A stretch of 64,000 nucleotides of DNA, taken from Streptomyces stelliscabiei. Lineage in GTDB: Bacteria > Actinomycetota > Actinomycetes > Streptomycetales > Streptomycetaceae. Position numbers and translations under genes: made by a program. The DNA lies in NCBI RefSeq assembly GCF_014873495.1, contig NZ_JADBGF010000001.1, positions 1,426,001-1,490,000 of the forward strand, given 5' to 3'. The notes under the pieces were generated by a model, which was not told the DNA's origin, made no database searches, and saw only the letters and a program-made list of their open reading frames with translations. The first letter of the stretch is position 1, and the number at the start of each line of letters is the position of its first letter. This document shows, one piece after another, positions 25,889-33,051 of this stretch.

Positions 25889-27227
25889 GACCGGCTTCCT
25901 CGGGGGCCGGGTCCGCCGCCGCGGCGACCATCGCCACCAGCGCCAGCACGACCACGACCAGGACGGCGACGAGGACGACCGCGCCGACCGTCGGGTGGTT
26001 CCACAGGATGAGGGCCAGGGCGCCGGCCCCGAGGACGATGCCGTTGGTCCACCGGGGATGGGCGGCCAGCAGGCGTCCGGCCCGCCCGGTGCTCAGCCCG
26101 GCACCGCGCAGCGCCCGCCCGGCCTCCGTGGTGCCGTGCCCGGCCAGGGTCCGCACCCGGCGGGCGACCCGTCCGGGGCCGTAGAGATAGGCGGCGAGGG
26201 CCGTGGCCAGGAAGACCACGAGGAGCGTGCGGGCGCTGTCGCGCAGGAAGCGCAGGAAGGTGTCGAAGATGGCTCCGGCGGCGTCCGGTGGCAGCGTCGC
26301 GGACGGCACGGCGTCCAGATAGACGCGCCGGACGACGGCCAGCGCGACGAGCAGGACCGCCATCATCACACTGATGCCGAGTGCCGTGATCAGCACCATC
26401 ACCCGGTGGCCGGGCGCGGTCCACACCGCCAGGGCGGCGAGTGCGACGGTGATGACGGGCAGCCAGGTGCCGAGGATGTTCAGCAGCCTCATGGCGTCCT
26501 GCGCCTTGCCCAGTTCGTCCGTGTGGAACAGCGTGACCGTCCGGTTGCTGTCGGGGATGGCGGCGGCCTTGTCGAAGCCCGCGTCGACGAGCCGCCGGCG
26601 TACGTCGTCCACGACGGCGCCGACGTCGAGCTGGATCGTGTCGCCGGTGGCCCGCAGGGCGCCCTCCCGCTCGCCGGTGAGCATGTGCACCACCGCCGCG
26701 TGCGCCTGCCGGTTCGAGGCCTCCCAGGTCCGCCGGAAGATCTCGCTCTCCACGACCCGGGTGACGTTGCGGTCGACGACCGTACGGACCACGGACCGCA
26801 GCGGGCCGTCGAGGGACCCGGCCCCCGCCACGACCTGCGCCGGCGCGCCGTTGTCGGAGAGCACCTTGGTGAGGGCGTCCGTCACCGCCTTGACGTCCAC
26901 CTTCTTGACCACCTCGTCGGTCAGCCGGTCGATCACGACCTGCTGGACGGCCGGGTCGGACGCCAGTGGGGCGACCGTCTCGACATAGCGGTCGGTGTCG
27001 GCGACCGTCTCGTTCACCCAGGCCGCGACGACGGCGAGGGGAGCGAGGAGCAGGGTCACCACCAGCAGCACGGCTGCGCCGGCCTTGCGCAGCCGCCGGT
27101 GCCGTACGCCCGCGTGCCGGCGCAGCCGCTCGTACTCGGCGCGCTCCTCGGCGCTCAGCACATGACCGGTTCCGTCTGTGCTCCCGCCTCCCGAAGGCGC
27201 CGGTACGGAATCCTTGCCCATGGTCAT
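25872..27227 (-). CDS. Large integral membrane protein, function unknown
   Basis: A 451-residue protein with a cytoplasmic, basic N-terminus and one transmembrane helix (AAVLLVVTLLLAPLAVVAAWV). An exported domain of about 190 residues follows, with recurring DVKAVTDAL and RVVESEIFR helices. At least four more helices lie in the C-terminal half (for example VMVLITALGISVMMAVLLVA). It belongs to a family common in Actinobacteria without known function. The ATG is preceded by GAGGAGGTGGAG and lies 19 bp after the HdeD-like gene, so the two are probably one operon. Confidence 0.8.
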   Translation of the reverse strand: MTMGKDSVPAPSGGGSTDGTGHVLSAEERAEYERLRRHAGVRHRRLRKAGAAVLLVVTLLLAPLAVVAAWVNETVADTDRYVETVAPLASDPAVQQVVIDRLTDEVVKKVDVKAVTDALTKVLSDNGAPAQVVAGAGSLDGPLRSVVRTVVDRNVTRVVESEIFRRTWEASNRQAHAAVVHMLTGEREGALRATGDTIQLDVGAVVDDVRRRLVDAGFDKAAAIPDSNRTVTLFHTDELGKAQDAMRLLNILGTWLPVITVALAALAVWTAPGHRVMVLITALGISVMMAVLLVALAVVRRVYLDAVPSATLPPDAAGAIFDTFLRFLRDSARTLLVVFLATALAAYLYGPGRVARRVRTLAGHGTTEAGRALRGAGLSTGRAGRLLAAHPRWTNGIVLGAGALALILWNHPTVGAVVLVAVLVVVVLALVAMVAAAADPAPEEAGLTLPG

Positions 27228-27246
27228 GACTCCACCTCCTCCTCGG

Positions 27247-27954
27247 TCACGCGGGGGGTCCGGCGGTCGCCTCGTGCGCGCTCGTCAGGCCCGCCCGGTG
27301 CAGGGCGGCCCGCCAGGCGAGGGCGACCGCCGCCTCGGCCAGGCCGAGCAGCACGAGCCACAGGCCGAGCAGCCGGGTCAGCGCCGTAGCCGACTCGGTC
27401 GGCAGGGCCAGCACCACGATCCCCGCGACGATGCCGAGCACCGCGGCGACGAGGACGAACCCGCGGTGGGGAAGGTCCTTGGCCGCGAGGGCGGTGTGCA
27501 GGGTGAGAATGCCGCTCGCCAGCCAGACGATCCCGACGATCAGGGAGAGCGCGGCGATGGTCTGCAGCGGGTTCCGCAGACAGAGCACTCCGGCCAGGAC
27601 GCACAGCAGCGCCAGCAGCAGTCCGGAAAGCCGCTCACCCGCTTCGTCCCGGGCGAAGACGCCGACGAATCGGAACACGCCGATCGCCAGCAGGTACAGG
27701 CCGATGAGGACCGCGAGGACGTGCAGGGTCTCGTCCGGCCAGACCAGGACGATGACGCCCGGGACCAGCGTGGCCAGTGCCGCGCCGAGGATCCAGGTCC
27801 AGGACCGGCCGACCCGCCCCAGTGTCTCCGCCGGGTCGCCCGGGGCGCCGGGCGCCCCACGGGGTGGGGCGGCCGTTCCGCCGGGCCGGTCGGCGCTTCC
27901 GCCGGGCCCGGAGCCCGTCCCGGTACGCGGTGCCGGGCCAGATGACTCGGTCAT
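27247..27954 (-). CDS. HdeD-family (DUF308) membrane protein
   Basis: A 235-residue protein. After a Gly/Pro-rich cytoplasmic tail, six hydrophobic segments show the DUF308 repeats (WTWILGAALATLVPGVIVLV; LLALLCVLAGVLCLRNP). E. coli HdeD is an acid-resistance membrane protein; here a general stress role is inferred only from family and neighbours. It is the first gene of a two-gene operon. A palindrome of the TCACCC/GGGTGA type lies about 100 bp upstream in the divergent promoter region shared with the DUF2252 gene. Confidence 0.85.
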   Translation of the reverse strand: MTESSGPAPRTGTGSGPGGSADRPGGTAAPPRGAPGAPGDPAETLGRVGRSWTWILGAALATLVPGVIVLVWPDETLHVLAVLIGLYLLAIGVFRFVGVFARDEAGERLSGLLLALLCVLAGVLCLRNPLQTIAALSLIVGIVWLASGILTLHTALAAKDLPHRGFVLVAAVLGIVAGIVVLALPTESATALTRLLGLWLVLLGLAEAAVALAWRAALHRAGLTSAHEATAGPPA

Positions 27955-28053
27955 GGCTCCTCCTCGCGGCCGAGCGGCCGTTTCGGCACCGTCGGCGCGC
28001 GACGGTGTGCGGTGACCTCAGAGGGTCAGCGTCCCCGCGCCCGCACCCCGGCC

Positions 28054-28076
28054 GGATCACCCTCGGCGGGTGATCC
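28054..28076. promoter_or_regulatory. TCACCC-N5-GGGTGA palindrome, copy 2, extended to 9-5-9
   Basis: GGATCACCC-TCGGC-GGGTGATCC is a perfect 9-5-9 inverted repeat in the 186-bp divergent region between the HdeD-like gene (100 bp) and the DUF2252 gene (65 bp). It is the strongest of the three copies. Confidence 0.6.
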
Positions 28077-28140
28077 CCGCGAATCGGATGCAGGATGAGG
28101 AGGGAACTACGCCCGTCCGGCGGTGCAGGAGGTGTGGGTC

Positions 28141-29556
28141 ATGACCGTATCGAGCGCATTCACGGCATCACTGTCCGTGACCGAGCGGGCGGAGTACGGC
28201 CGGAACGCGCGCAAGCGCGCCTCGCGGTCCTGCCATGGCTGGTTCGAGGCGGACGCGGACGCGGGACGGACCGACCCGATCGAGGTGATCGAGCGTCAGT
28301 CGGCCACGCGGCTCCAGGAGTTGGTCCCGATCCGCTACGGCCGCATGCTCGAATCCCCGTTCCGCTTCTACCGGGGCGCGGCCGCCATCATGGCGTCGGA
28401 CCTCGGCTCCCTGCCGAACAGCGGCCTCATGGTGCAGCTCTGCGGTGACGCCCATCTGCTCAACTTCCGGCTGCTCGCCTCACCCGAACGCCATCTCGTG
28501 TTCGACATCAACGACTTCGACGAGACGCTGGCCGGGCCGTTCGAGTGGGACGTGAAACGGCTGGCGGCCAGCTTCGTGATCGCGGGCCGGGCCAACGGCT
28601 TCTCCACCCACGAGCAGAACAAGGCGGTGCGGACCTGTGTGAAGGCGTACCGGCGGCGGATGCGCGACTTCGCCGGCATGCCCACGCTGGACATCTGGTA
28701 CGCGCAGGACGACGCCGACCGGCTGCGGGAGCTGATGGCCTCCTTGATGGACAAGCGGAGCCGACGCCGGACCGCCGAGGCGGCCACGAAGGCGCGGACG
28801 CGCACCCACCTCCAGGCCTTCGAGAAGCTCACCCGGATCACGGCCGAGGGACGGCTGATCACCCCCGACCCGCCGCTGATCACCCCGCTGCGGGACCTGT
28901 TGGCGGACCCCTCCGGGGACGGGCAGGAGAAGGAGCTGCGGAACGTCCTGGACCAGTACGTCCGGACCCTGTCGTCGGAACGACGGCATCTGCTGCGCCA
29001 CTACCGCGTCGTCGACATGGCCCGGAAGGTGGTGGGCGTCGGCAGCGTCGGGACGCGCTGCTGGATCATTCTCCTGCTCGGCCGGGACGACACCGACCCG
29101 CTGCTGCTCCAGGCGAAGGAGGCGCAGCAGTCCGTCCTCTCCGCCCAGCTCGGCGGCGACCGCTGGGACAACCAGGGCCGCCGGGTGGTGTCGGGGCAGC
29201 GGCTGATCCAGACGACCAGTGACATCTTCCTGGGCTGGACCCACGTCGTCGGTCTCGACGGGCGCGAACGGGACTTCTACGTACGGCAGTTGCGCGACTG
29301 GAAGGGTATCGCGCGGCCCGAGACCTGGGATCCCGGCATGCTGCGGCTCTTCGCGCGGGTGTGCGGGGCCAGCCTGGCGCGGGCCCACGCCCGCTCCGGC
29401 GACCCGGTCGCCATCGCCGCCTACCTGGGCGGCAGCGACCGCTTCGACCGCGCGCTCGCCGAGTTCGCGCAGTCCTACGCCGACCGCAACGAGCGGGACT
29501 TCGACGTGCTCCGCGTCGCCGCGCACACGGGCAGGGTCCACGCGGAGAGCCTTTGA
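28141..29556 (+). CDS. DUF2252-domain protein
   Basis: A 471-residue cytoplasmic protein of the DUF2252 family, which resembles aminoglycoside-phosphotransferase-like kinases. Recognisable segments are RMLESPFRFYRGAA, LCGDAHLLNFRL, the acidic VFDINDFDET and RKVVGVGSVGTRCW. In the fold comparison the HLLNF and DINDFDE motifs occupy catalytic-loop and metal positions, an inference. No substrate is known. ATG 28141 has AGGAGG at 28127-28132. The gene is divergent from the HdeD operon and shares the palindrome at 28054-28076. Confidence 0.9.
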   Translation: MTVSSAFTASLSVTERAEYGRNARKRASRSCHGWFEADADAGRTDPIEVIERQSATRLQELVPIRYGRMLESPFRFYRGAAAIMASDLGSLPNSGLMVQLCGDAHLLNFRLLASPERHLVFDINDFDETLAGPFEWDVKRLAASFVIAGRANGFSTHEQNKAVRTCVKAYRRRMRDFAGMPTLDIWYAQDDADRLRELMASLMDKRSRRRTAEAATKARTRTHLQAFEKLTRITAEGRLITPDPPLITPLRDLLADPSGDGQEKELRNVLDQYVRTLSSERRHLLRHYRVVDMARKVVGVGSVGTRCWIILLLGRDDTDPLLLQAKEAQQSVLSAQLGGDRWDNQGRRVVSGQRLIQTTSDIFLGWTHVVGLDGRERDFYVRQLRDWKGIARPETWDPGMLRLFARVCGASLARAHARSGDPVAIAAYLGGSDRFDRALAEFAQSYADRNERDFDVLRVAAHTGRVHAESL

Positions 29557-29563
29557 CGGTCAC

Positions 29564-29640
29564 TCCTCACTCCGGGTCTCGGCTCACTCCGGGTCGCGTC
29601 TCACTCCGGTTCGCTCCGGCTCACTCCGGCTCACTCCGGC
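29564..29640. repeat. Short tandem repeats CTCACTCCGG
   Basis: About six degenerate copies of a 10-12 bp unit (CTCACTCCGG with GGTC/GGTT/GGCT variants) fill the gap between two converging genes and run into the last codons of the 65-residue gene. This is probably slippage-prone sequence; no function is evident. Confidence 0.8.
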
Positions 29641-29828
29641 AGTTGGCGCATCTCCAGGACCCGTAGGCCGAGGGACTGGCAGCGGGCCAGCAGGCCGTAG
29701 AGATGCGCCTCGTCGACGACGTGTCCGAACAGGACGGTGTGGCCGGACATCTCGACATGGTCCAGCTCGGGGAAGGCGCCGGTCAGCGCCTTCGACAACC
29801 TTCCGTCGACGCGTATCTCATAGCGCAT
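29631..29828 (-). CDS. Small hypothetical protein, 65 residues
   Basis: The product begins MRYEIRVDGRLSKALTGAF and ends VLEMRQLPE. It has an alpha/beta ACT- or BON-like pattern of two strands and two helices; no domain is certain. Similar small proteins occur in Streptomyces stress regions, from memory. A TCACCC-N5-AGGTGA palindrome lies 82 bp upstream. No strong ribosome site is visible. Confidence 0.7.
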   Translation of the reverse strand: MRYEIRVDGRLSKALTGAFPELDHVEMSGHTVLFGHVVDEAHLYGLLARCQSLGLRVLEMRQLPE

Positions 29829-29909
29829 GAGCGGTCGTCCTCATGGCCGGTGTCGGGCGGGCTGCGCCCCTTCTCCTGCGATCGTGCGTCCCGGAGCGTC
29901 GGCCGGGCC

Positions 29910-29926
29910 TCACCCCGGGAAGGTGA
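29910..29926. promoter_or_regulatory. TCACCC-N5-GGGTGA palindrome, copy 3 (one mismatch)
   Basis: TCACCC-CGGGA-AGGTGA, 82 bp upstream of the 65-residue gene. The spacer CGGGA is identical to copy 1. It directly adjoins an 18-bp tandem repeat array. Confidence 0.45.
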
Positions 29927-29994
29927 GAGTCGGTGGGTCGGTGAGTGTCGGTGGGACGGTGAAAGTCGGTGGGACGGTGAAAGTCAGTGGGTCA
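29923..29994. repeat. Four tandem 18-bp repeats
   Basis: Four consecutive 18-bp units of the form GTGAAAGTCGGTGGGACG with 1-3 differences. The last unit contains the stop and final codons of the membrane-protein gene on the minus strand. The array separates that gene from the 65-residue gene downstream of it. Confidence 0.9.
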
Positions 29995-30511
29995 GATAGA
30001 GCTTGAACGCGATGATCAGAAGACCGAGCACCAGATTGACCGAGGCCGTCACGGCGACCAGCCCCCATGAGGCGTCGGCCCGGCGGGCAGCCGCCGCGGA
30101 CCAGCCGACCTGTCCCGCCACCGCCACCGCGATCGCCAGCCACAGTGCGCCCGGCACGTCGAGGCCGAGGACGGGACTGAGGGCCACGGCGGCGGCCGGT
30201 GGAACGGCGGCGTTGACGATCGGCCACTCGTCGCGGCACACCTCCAGCACGATCCGGCGATCCAGCCCCCGCCGCGACAGCCGGGCTCCGAACAGCTGGG
30301 CGTGCACGTGCGCGATCCAGAACACGAGACCGGTGAGCAGCAGCAGGAGGACGATCTCCAGGCGGGGATAGGACCCCAGGGTGCCGACGCCGATGAGCAC
30401 GGAGGACGCGAGCATGGATCCGTAGACCCCACCGGTGTAGTCGGTGCGGGCCCGGCGCGTGGCGCCGCGCTCGTCACGGGTCGTGGCGGATGCGGGCCCG
30501 GTCGCGGACAT
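29984..30511 (-). CDS. Integral membrane protein, function unknown
   Basis: A 175-residue protein with four to five transmembrane helices (LEIVLLLLLTGLVFWIAHVH; LGLVAVTASVNLVLGLLIIA-like C-terminus) after a basic N-terminal tail. I do not recognise the family. It lies 108 bp after the end of the DHA2 transporter gene upstream on the same strand. The 3' codons form part of an 18-bp tandem repeat. Confidence 0.75.
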   Translation of the reverse strand: MSATGPASATTRDERGATRRARTDYTGGVYGSMLASSVLIGVGTLGSYPRLEIVLLLLLTGLVFWIAHVHAQLFGARLSRRGLDRRIVLEVCRDEWPIVNAAVPPAAAVALSPVLGLDVPGALWLAIAVAVAGQVGWSAAAARRADASWGLVAVTASVNLVLGLLIIAFKLYLTH

Positions 30512-30568
30512 CGTCCCGGTCTCCTCTCGGTGGCGGGTGCTTCGTCGCGCGTGGGAGTCGCCGTCCTC

Positions 30569-30626
30569 GGTGGCGGTCTCAGTCGTCCTGGTGGCGGTCC
30601 CAGTCGTCCGGTGGCGGTCTCAGTCG
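30569..30626. repeat. Three tandem 20-21-bp repeats
   Basis: Units begin at 30569, 30590 and 30610 with GGTGGCGGTCTCAGTCG; the second has one T to C change. The third unit overlaps the stop codon of the transporter gene. This is the third tandem array at a 3' gene end in this block. Confidence 0.85.
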
Positions 30627-32275
30627 CCGTCCCGGCGGGTCGAGCCGGGTGCCGCCGCCGGGGTGCGTCCGGAGCCGCCGCCCGTGCCCGGCGGTGGCGT
30701 ACGGTCCTTGCGTCCGGTCGGCAGCCGTGGCGTGACCAGGAACGCGGCGAGGGTGATGCCGCCGGTGGCGAGGATGGCCGCCTTGAGGCCGTTCAGCTGG
30801 GCGGACGCGTAGGAGTCGGCGAGCGCGTCGACCTCGGACGGCGGCAGCCCGGCGCGCTCGGCCGCCGTGCGCACCTGCTCGGTGGGGACGAAACTGATCC
30901 CGGCCTGGAGCGCGACACTCGTCTGCTGCCGGGCCTCCTGCGACAGCCTCGGGTCGTCCTCCACCTGCGCGGTGAAGGCATGGGCGAGGGACCCGATGAG
31001 CAGCGATCCGATGAGCGCGGTGCCCAGCGCGGACCCCAGGTTCTGCGCCGTGAACTGCAGCCCGCCGACCTCGCTGCGCTCCTCCTCCCCCGCGCTGGAC
31101 TGCACGACGTTGCCCAGCTGCGAGGCGAGCAGCCCCATGCCCACGCCGAGCAGACCCATGGCCAGGGCGAACTGCGTGTCGTCGATGACGGGGTCGATGG
31201 TGGCCAGCAGCCACACGATGGCCACCGCCAGGGTCGCCAGGGCCAGCCGCACCACCCGGCGCGGGCCCGCCCTGCGCCCCAGCCGGGAGGCGACCAGGGA
31301 CGCGGCCAGCATGGTGATGGACACCGGGAGCAGCCGCAGCCCGGTCTGGAAGGCGTCGAATCCCTGCACGACCTGCAGATAGAGCGGGATGGTGAAGAAC
31401 AGCCCGAGCAGGATGAGGTTCTGGCACAGCAGGGCCGACAGCCCGCTGCGCAGCGCGGGCCTGCGCAGCAGGGGCAGGTGGACCAGGGGGTCGGTGCCGT
31501 GGGCGGTCCGCCGGTGCTCCCAGTGCACGAAGGCGACCAGGACGAGCGCTCCGGCGCCGATGACGAACAGGGTCGGGGCGAAGCCCATGACGGTGAAGGG
31601 CGGGTTGCGGGGCTGCACCCAGCCCCAGGTGCTGCTCTGCAGCACGCCGAGCACGCCCAGCGCGAGTCCGGCCGCCGACAGCGCGGCGCCCACGCCGTCC
31701 ATCGCGGGACGCGGGCCGGTCCGGGGTGCCTCGGTGATCGCGCGGCGGAAGCACAGGACGGCGACGACGACCACGACCTCGCCGGCGAAGACCAGCCGCC
31801 AGGTGAGGTACGTCGTCACCCAGCCGCCGAGCAGCGGGCCGACGGCGATGCCCGCGCCCGCCAGTCCGCCGATGACGCCGTAGGCGACGGCCCGGTCCCG
31901 CCCTCGGTAGGACTCGGCGACGAGCGCGGCCATGGCCGGCAGCACCATGGCCGCGCCGAGTCCCTCGATGACCGACCAGCCGAGCCCGAGGACCCACAGC
32001 GTGGGCGCGACGGCGGTCACGGCCGAGCCGATGCCGTAGACCACGAGGCCGAGGAAGAAGAGCCGTCTGCGGCCGAGGATGTCGCCGAACCTCCCCCCGA
32101 TGAGCATGAAGGCGGCCATGACCAGCGCGTACAGCGTGATCACGCCCTGGATGGCGGTGACCTCGGTGTCGAAGTCCTCGACGAGTTGGCTGATGGAGAC
32201 GTTCATGACGGACGTGTCCAGAACCATCAGGAACTGGGCCGTCCCGAGGACGATCAGAGCCCGCCAGTGCGCCAC
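30620..32275 (-). CDS. DHA2-type MFS multidrug transporter (14 helices)
   Basis: A 551-residue proton-coupled exporter of the EmrB/QacA group. Motif C-like and family landmarks are visible: LDTSVMNVSISQLVED at the end of helix 1, the loop-2 motif GGRFGDILGRRRLF, and GPLLGGWVT in helix 5. The C-terminal tail is polar. GTG 32275 follows GGAGGA at 4 bp spacing and matches the family start; earlier in-frame starts would add 45 non-conserved residues. A stand-alone transporter, so its substrate is unknown. No adjacent TetR or MarR regulator. Confidence 0.9.
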   Translation of the reverse strand: MAHWRALIVLGTAQFLMVLDTSVMNVSISQLVEDFDTEVTAIQGVITLYALVMAAFMLIGGRFGDILGRRRLFFLGLVVYGIGSAVTAVAPTLWVLGLGWSVIEGLGAAMVLPAMAALVAESYRGRDRAVAYGVIGGLAGAGIAVGPLLGGWVTTYLTWRLVFAGEVVVVVAVLCFRRAITEAPRTGPRPAMDGVGAALSAAGLALGVLGVLQSSTWGWVQPRNPPFTVMGFAPTLFVIGAGALVLVAFVHWEHRRTAHGTDPLVHLPLLRRPALRSGLSALLCQNLILLGLFFTIPLYLQVVQGFDAFQTGLRLLPVSITMLAASLVASRLGRRAGPRRVVRLALATLAVAIVWLLATIDPVIDDTQFALAMGLLGVGMGLLASQLGNVVQSSAGEEERSEVGGLQFTAQNLGSALGTALIGSLLIGSLAHAFTAQVEDDPRLSQEARQQTSVALQAGISFVPTEQVRTAAERAGLPPSEVDALADSYASAQLNGLKAAILATGGITLAAFLVTPRLPTGRKDRTPPPGTGGGSGRTPAAAPGSTRRDGD

Positions 32276-32966
32276 GGTGTCCTCCACGCCGAGTTGTCCC
32301 GGAACCCCGGTGGGGGCGATCCGGAGGCGACAGGCCGTCGGCCGGCCACCCCCTCCATCCCAGCTCAGAAGCCCTTCCAGCGCCTCACCCGCCGCGGGGG
32401 AGGCAGCCACCCCGGCGGGCCGGTGATCACGGTCCCCGAAATCGCGAGCCGGTCACGCCATCAGCAGCCCGCGCGCTCGGCGGACCGCCGCGGAACCGGC
32501 CGCGATCAGCCCCGGGGAGAATCTGGGGGAGTTCCGACGGCAGTCCCATCCCCCGCTTCCCAGCGGATCGCGTGGTCAGCACCAGGGAGTACGGAAGCTG
32601 ACCCCGAGAGCGGGATGATGTGGAGCCTCACCGGCCGCTCCCGGTTGCTCACCCTTGCCGTGGCGAGTGGTTCGCAGCCTCTTCCCGGTAACCGGATCCT
32701 GCTGCGGGTCTCCGGCACCGCCGTCGACGTGGTGATGTCCGAGGGCGACGCGGTGCACTTCACCGCCGACGCGGCGAAGACCGGCCGGGTGCCCGAGCCC
32801 GGTGCCGCACCCACAGGGGCGGAGTCACCGGGTCGTTCACCCTGTCGGACACCGACGGCTGGGTGACCGGGCGGCCAGACGGCGTTCGACACCGTCACCG
32901 ACGGCGCGGTCCACCTCGGACCCCGACGCGGCACCCGTCGTCCACAGGTGAGAAGCAGCCGGTGCA
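32276..32966. other. Gap with degraded coding-like sequence
   Basis: No intact gene. On the plus strand, 32610-32840 reads as protein-like sequence (ILLRVSGTAVDVVMSEGDAV), then continues in a second frame (SFTLSDTDGWVTG) and a third (TAFDTVTDGAVHLG) up to about 32945. This looks like the 3' part of a gene broken by at least two frameshifts. It is followed by a strong hairpin at 32967-33004, as expected for a real former gene end. I cannot name the family. Confidence 0.4.
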
Positions 32967-33004
32967 CGGGGCGGCCCGCGAGAGCCTCCTCGCGGGCCGC
33001 CCCG
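32967..33004. terminator. Strong hairpin terminator
   Basis: A perfect 16-bp GC-rich stem (arms 32967-32982 and 32989-33004, CGGGGCGGCCCGCGAG) with a 6-base loop. It lies 48 bp beyond the stop of the MalT-like gene on the minus strand and just after the degraded plus-strand sequence, so it probably worked in both directions. Confidence 0.85.
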
Positions 33005-33051
33005 CACCACGGTGATCTGGCACGGTGGCGGCGCCACGCCACATCGCGGCG

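Noticed and set aside
23020..26424. 1134-codon minus-strand frame
   Set aside because: Only its last 128 codons (BlaI) are real; the upstream part crosses terD and several other genes in shadow.
29923..29994. CRISPR-like array
   Set aside because: Units are directly tandem without spacers and no cas genes are present.
30302..32866. 854-codon plus-strand frame
   Set aside because: Antisense shadow of the DHA2 transporter; only its last 60-80 codons lie in a gap and look like degraded coding sequence, listed separately.
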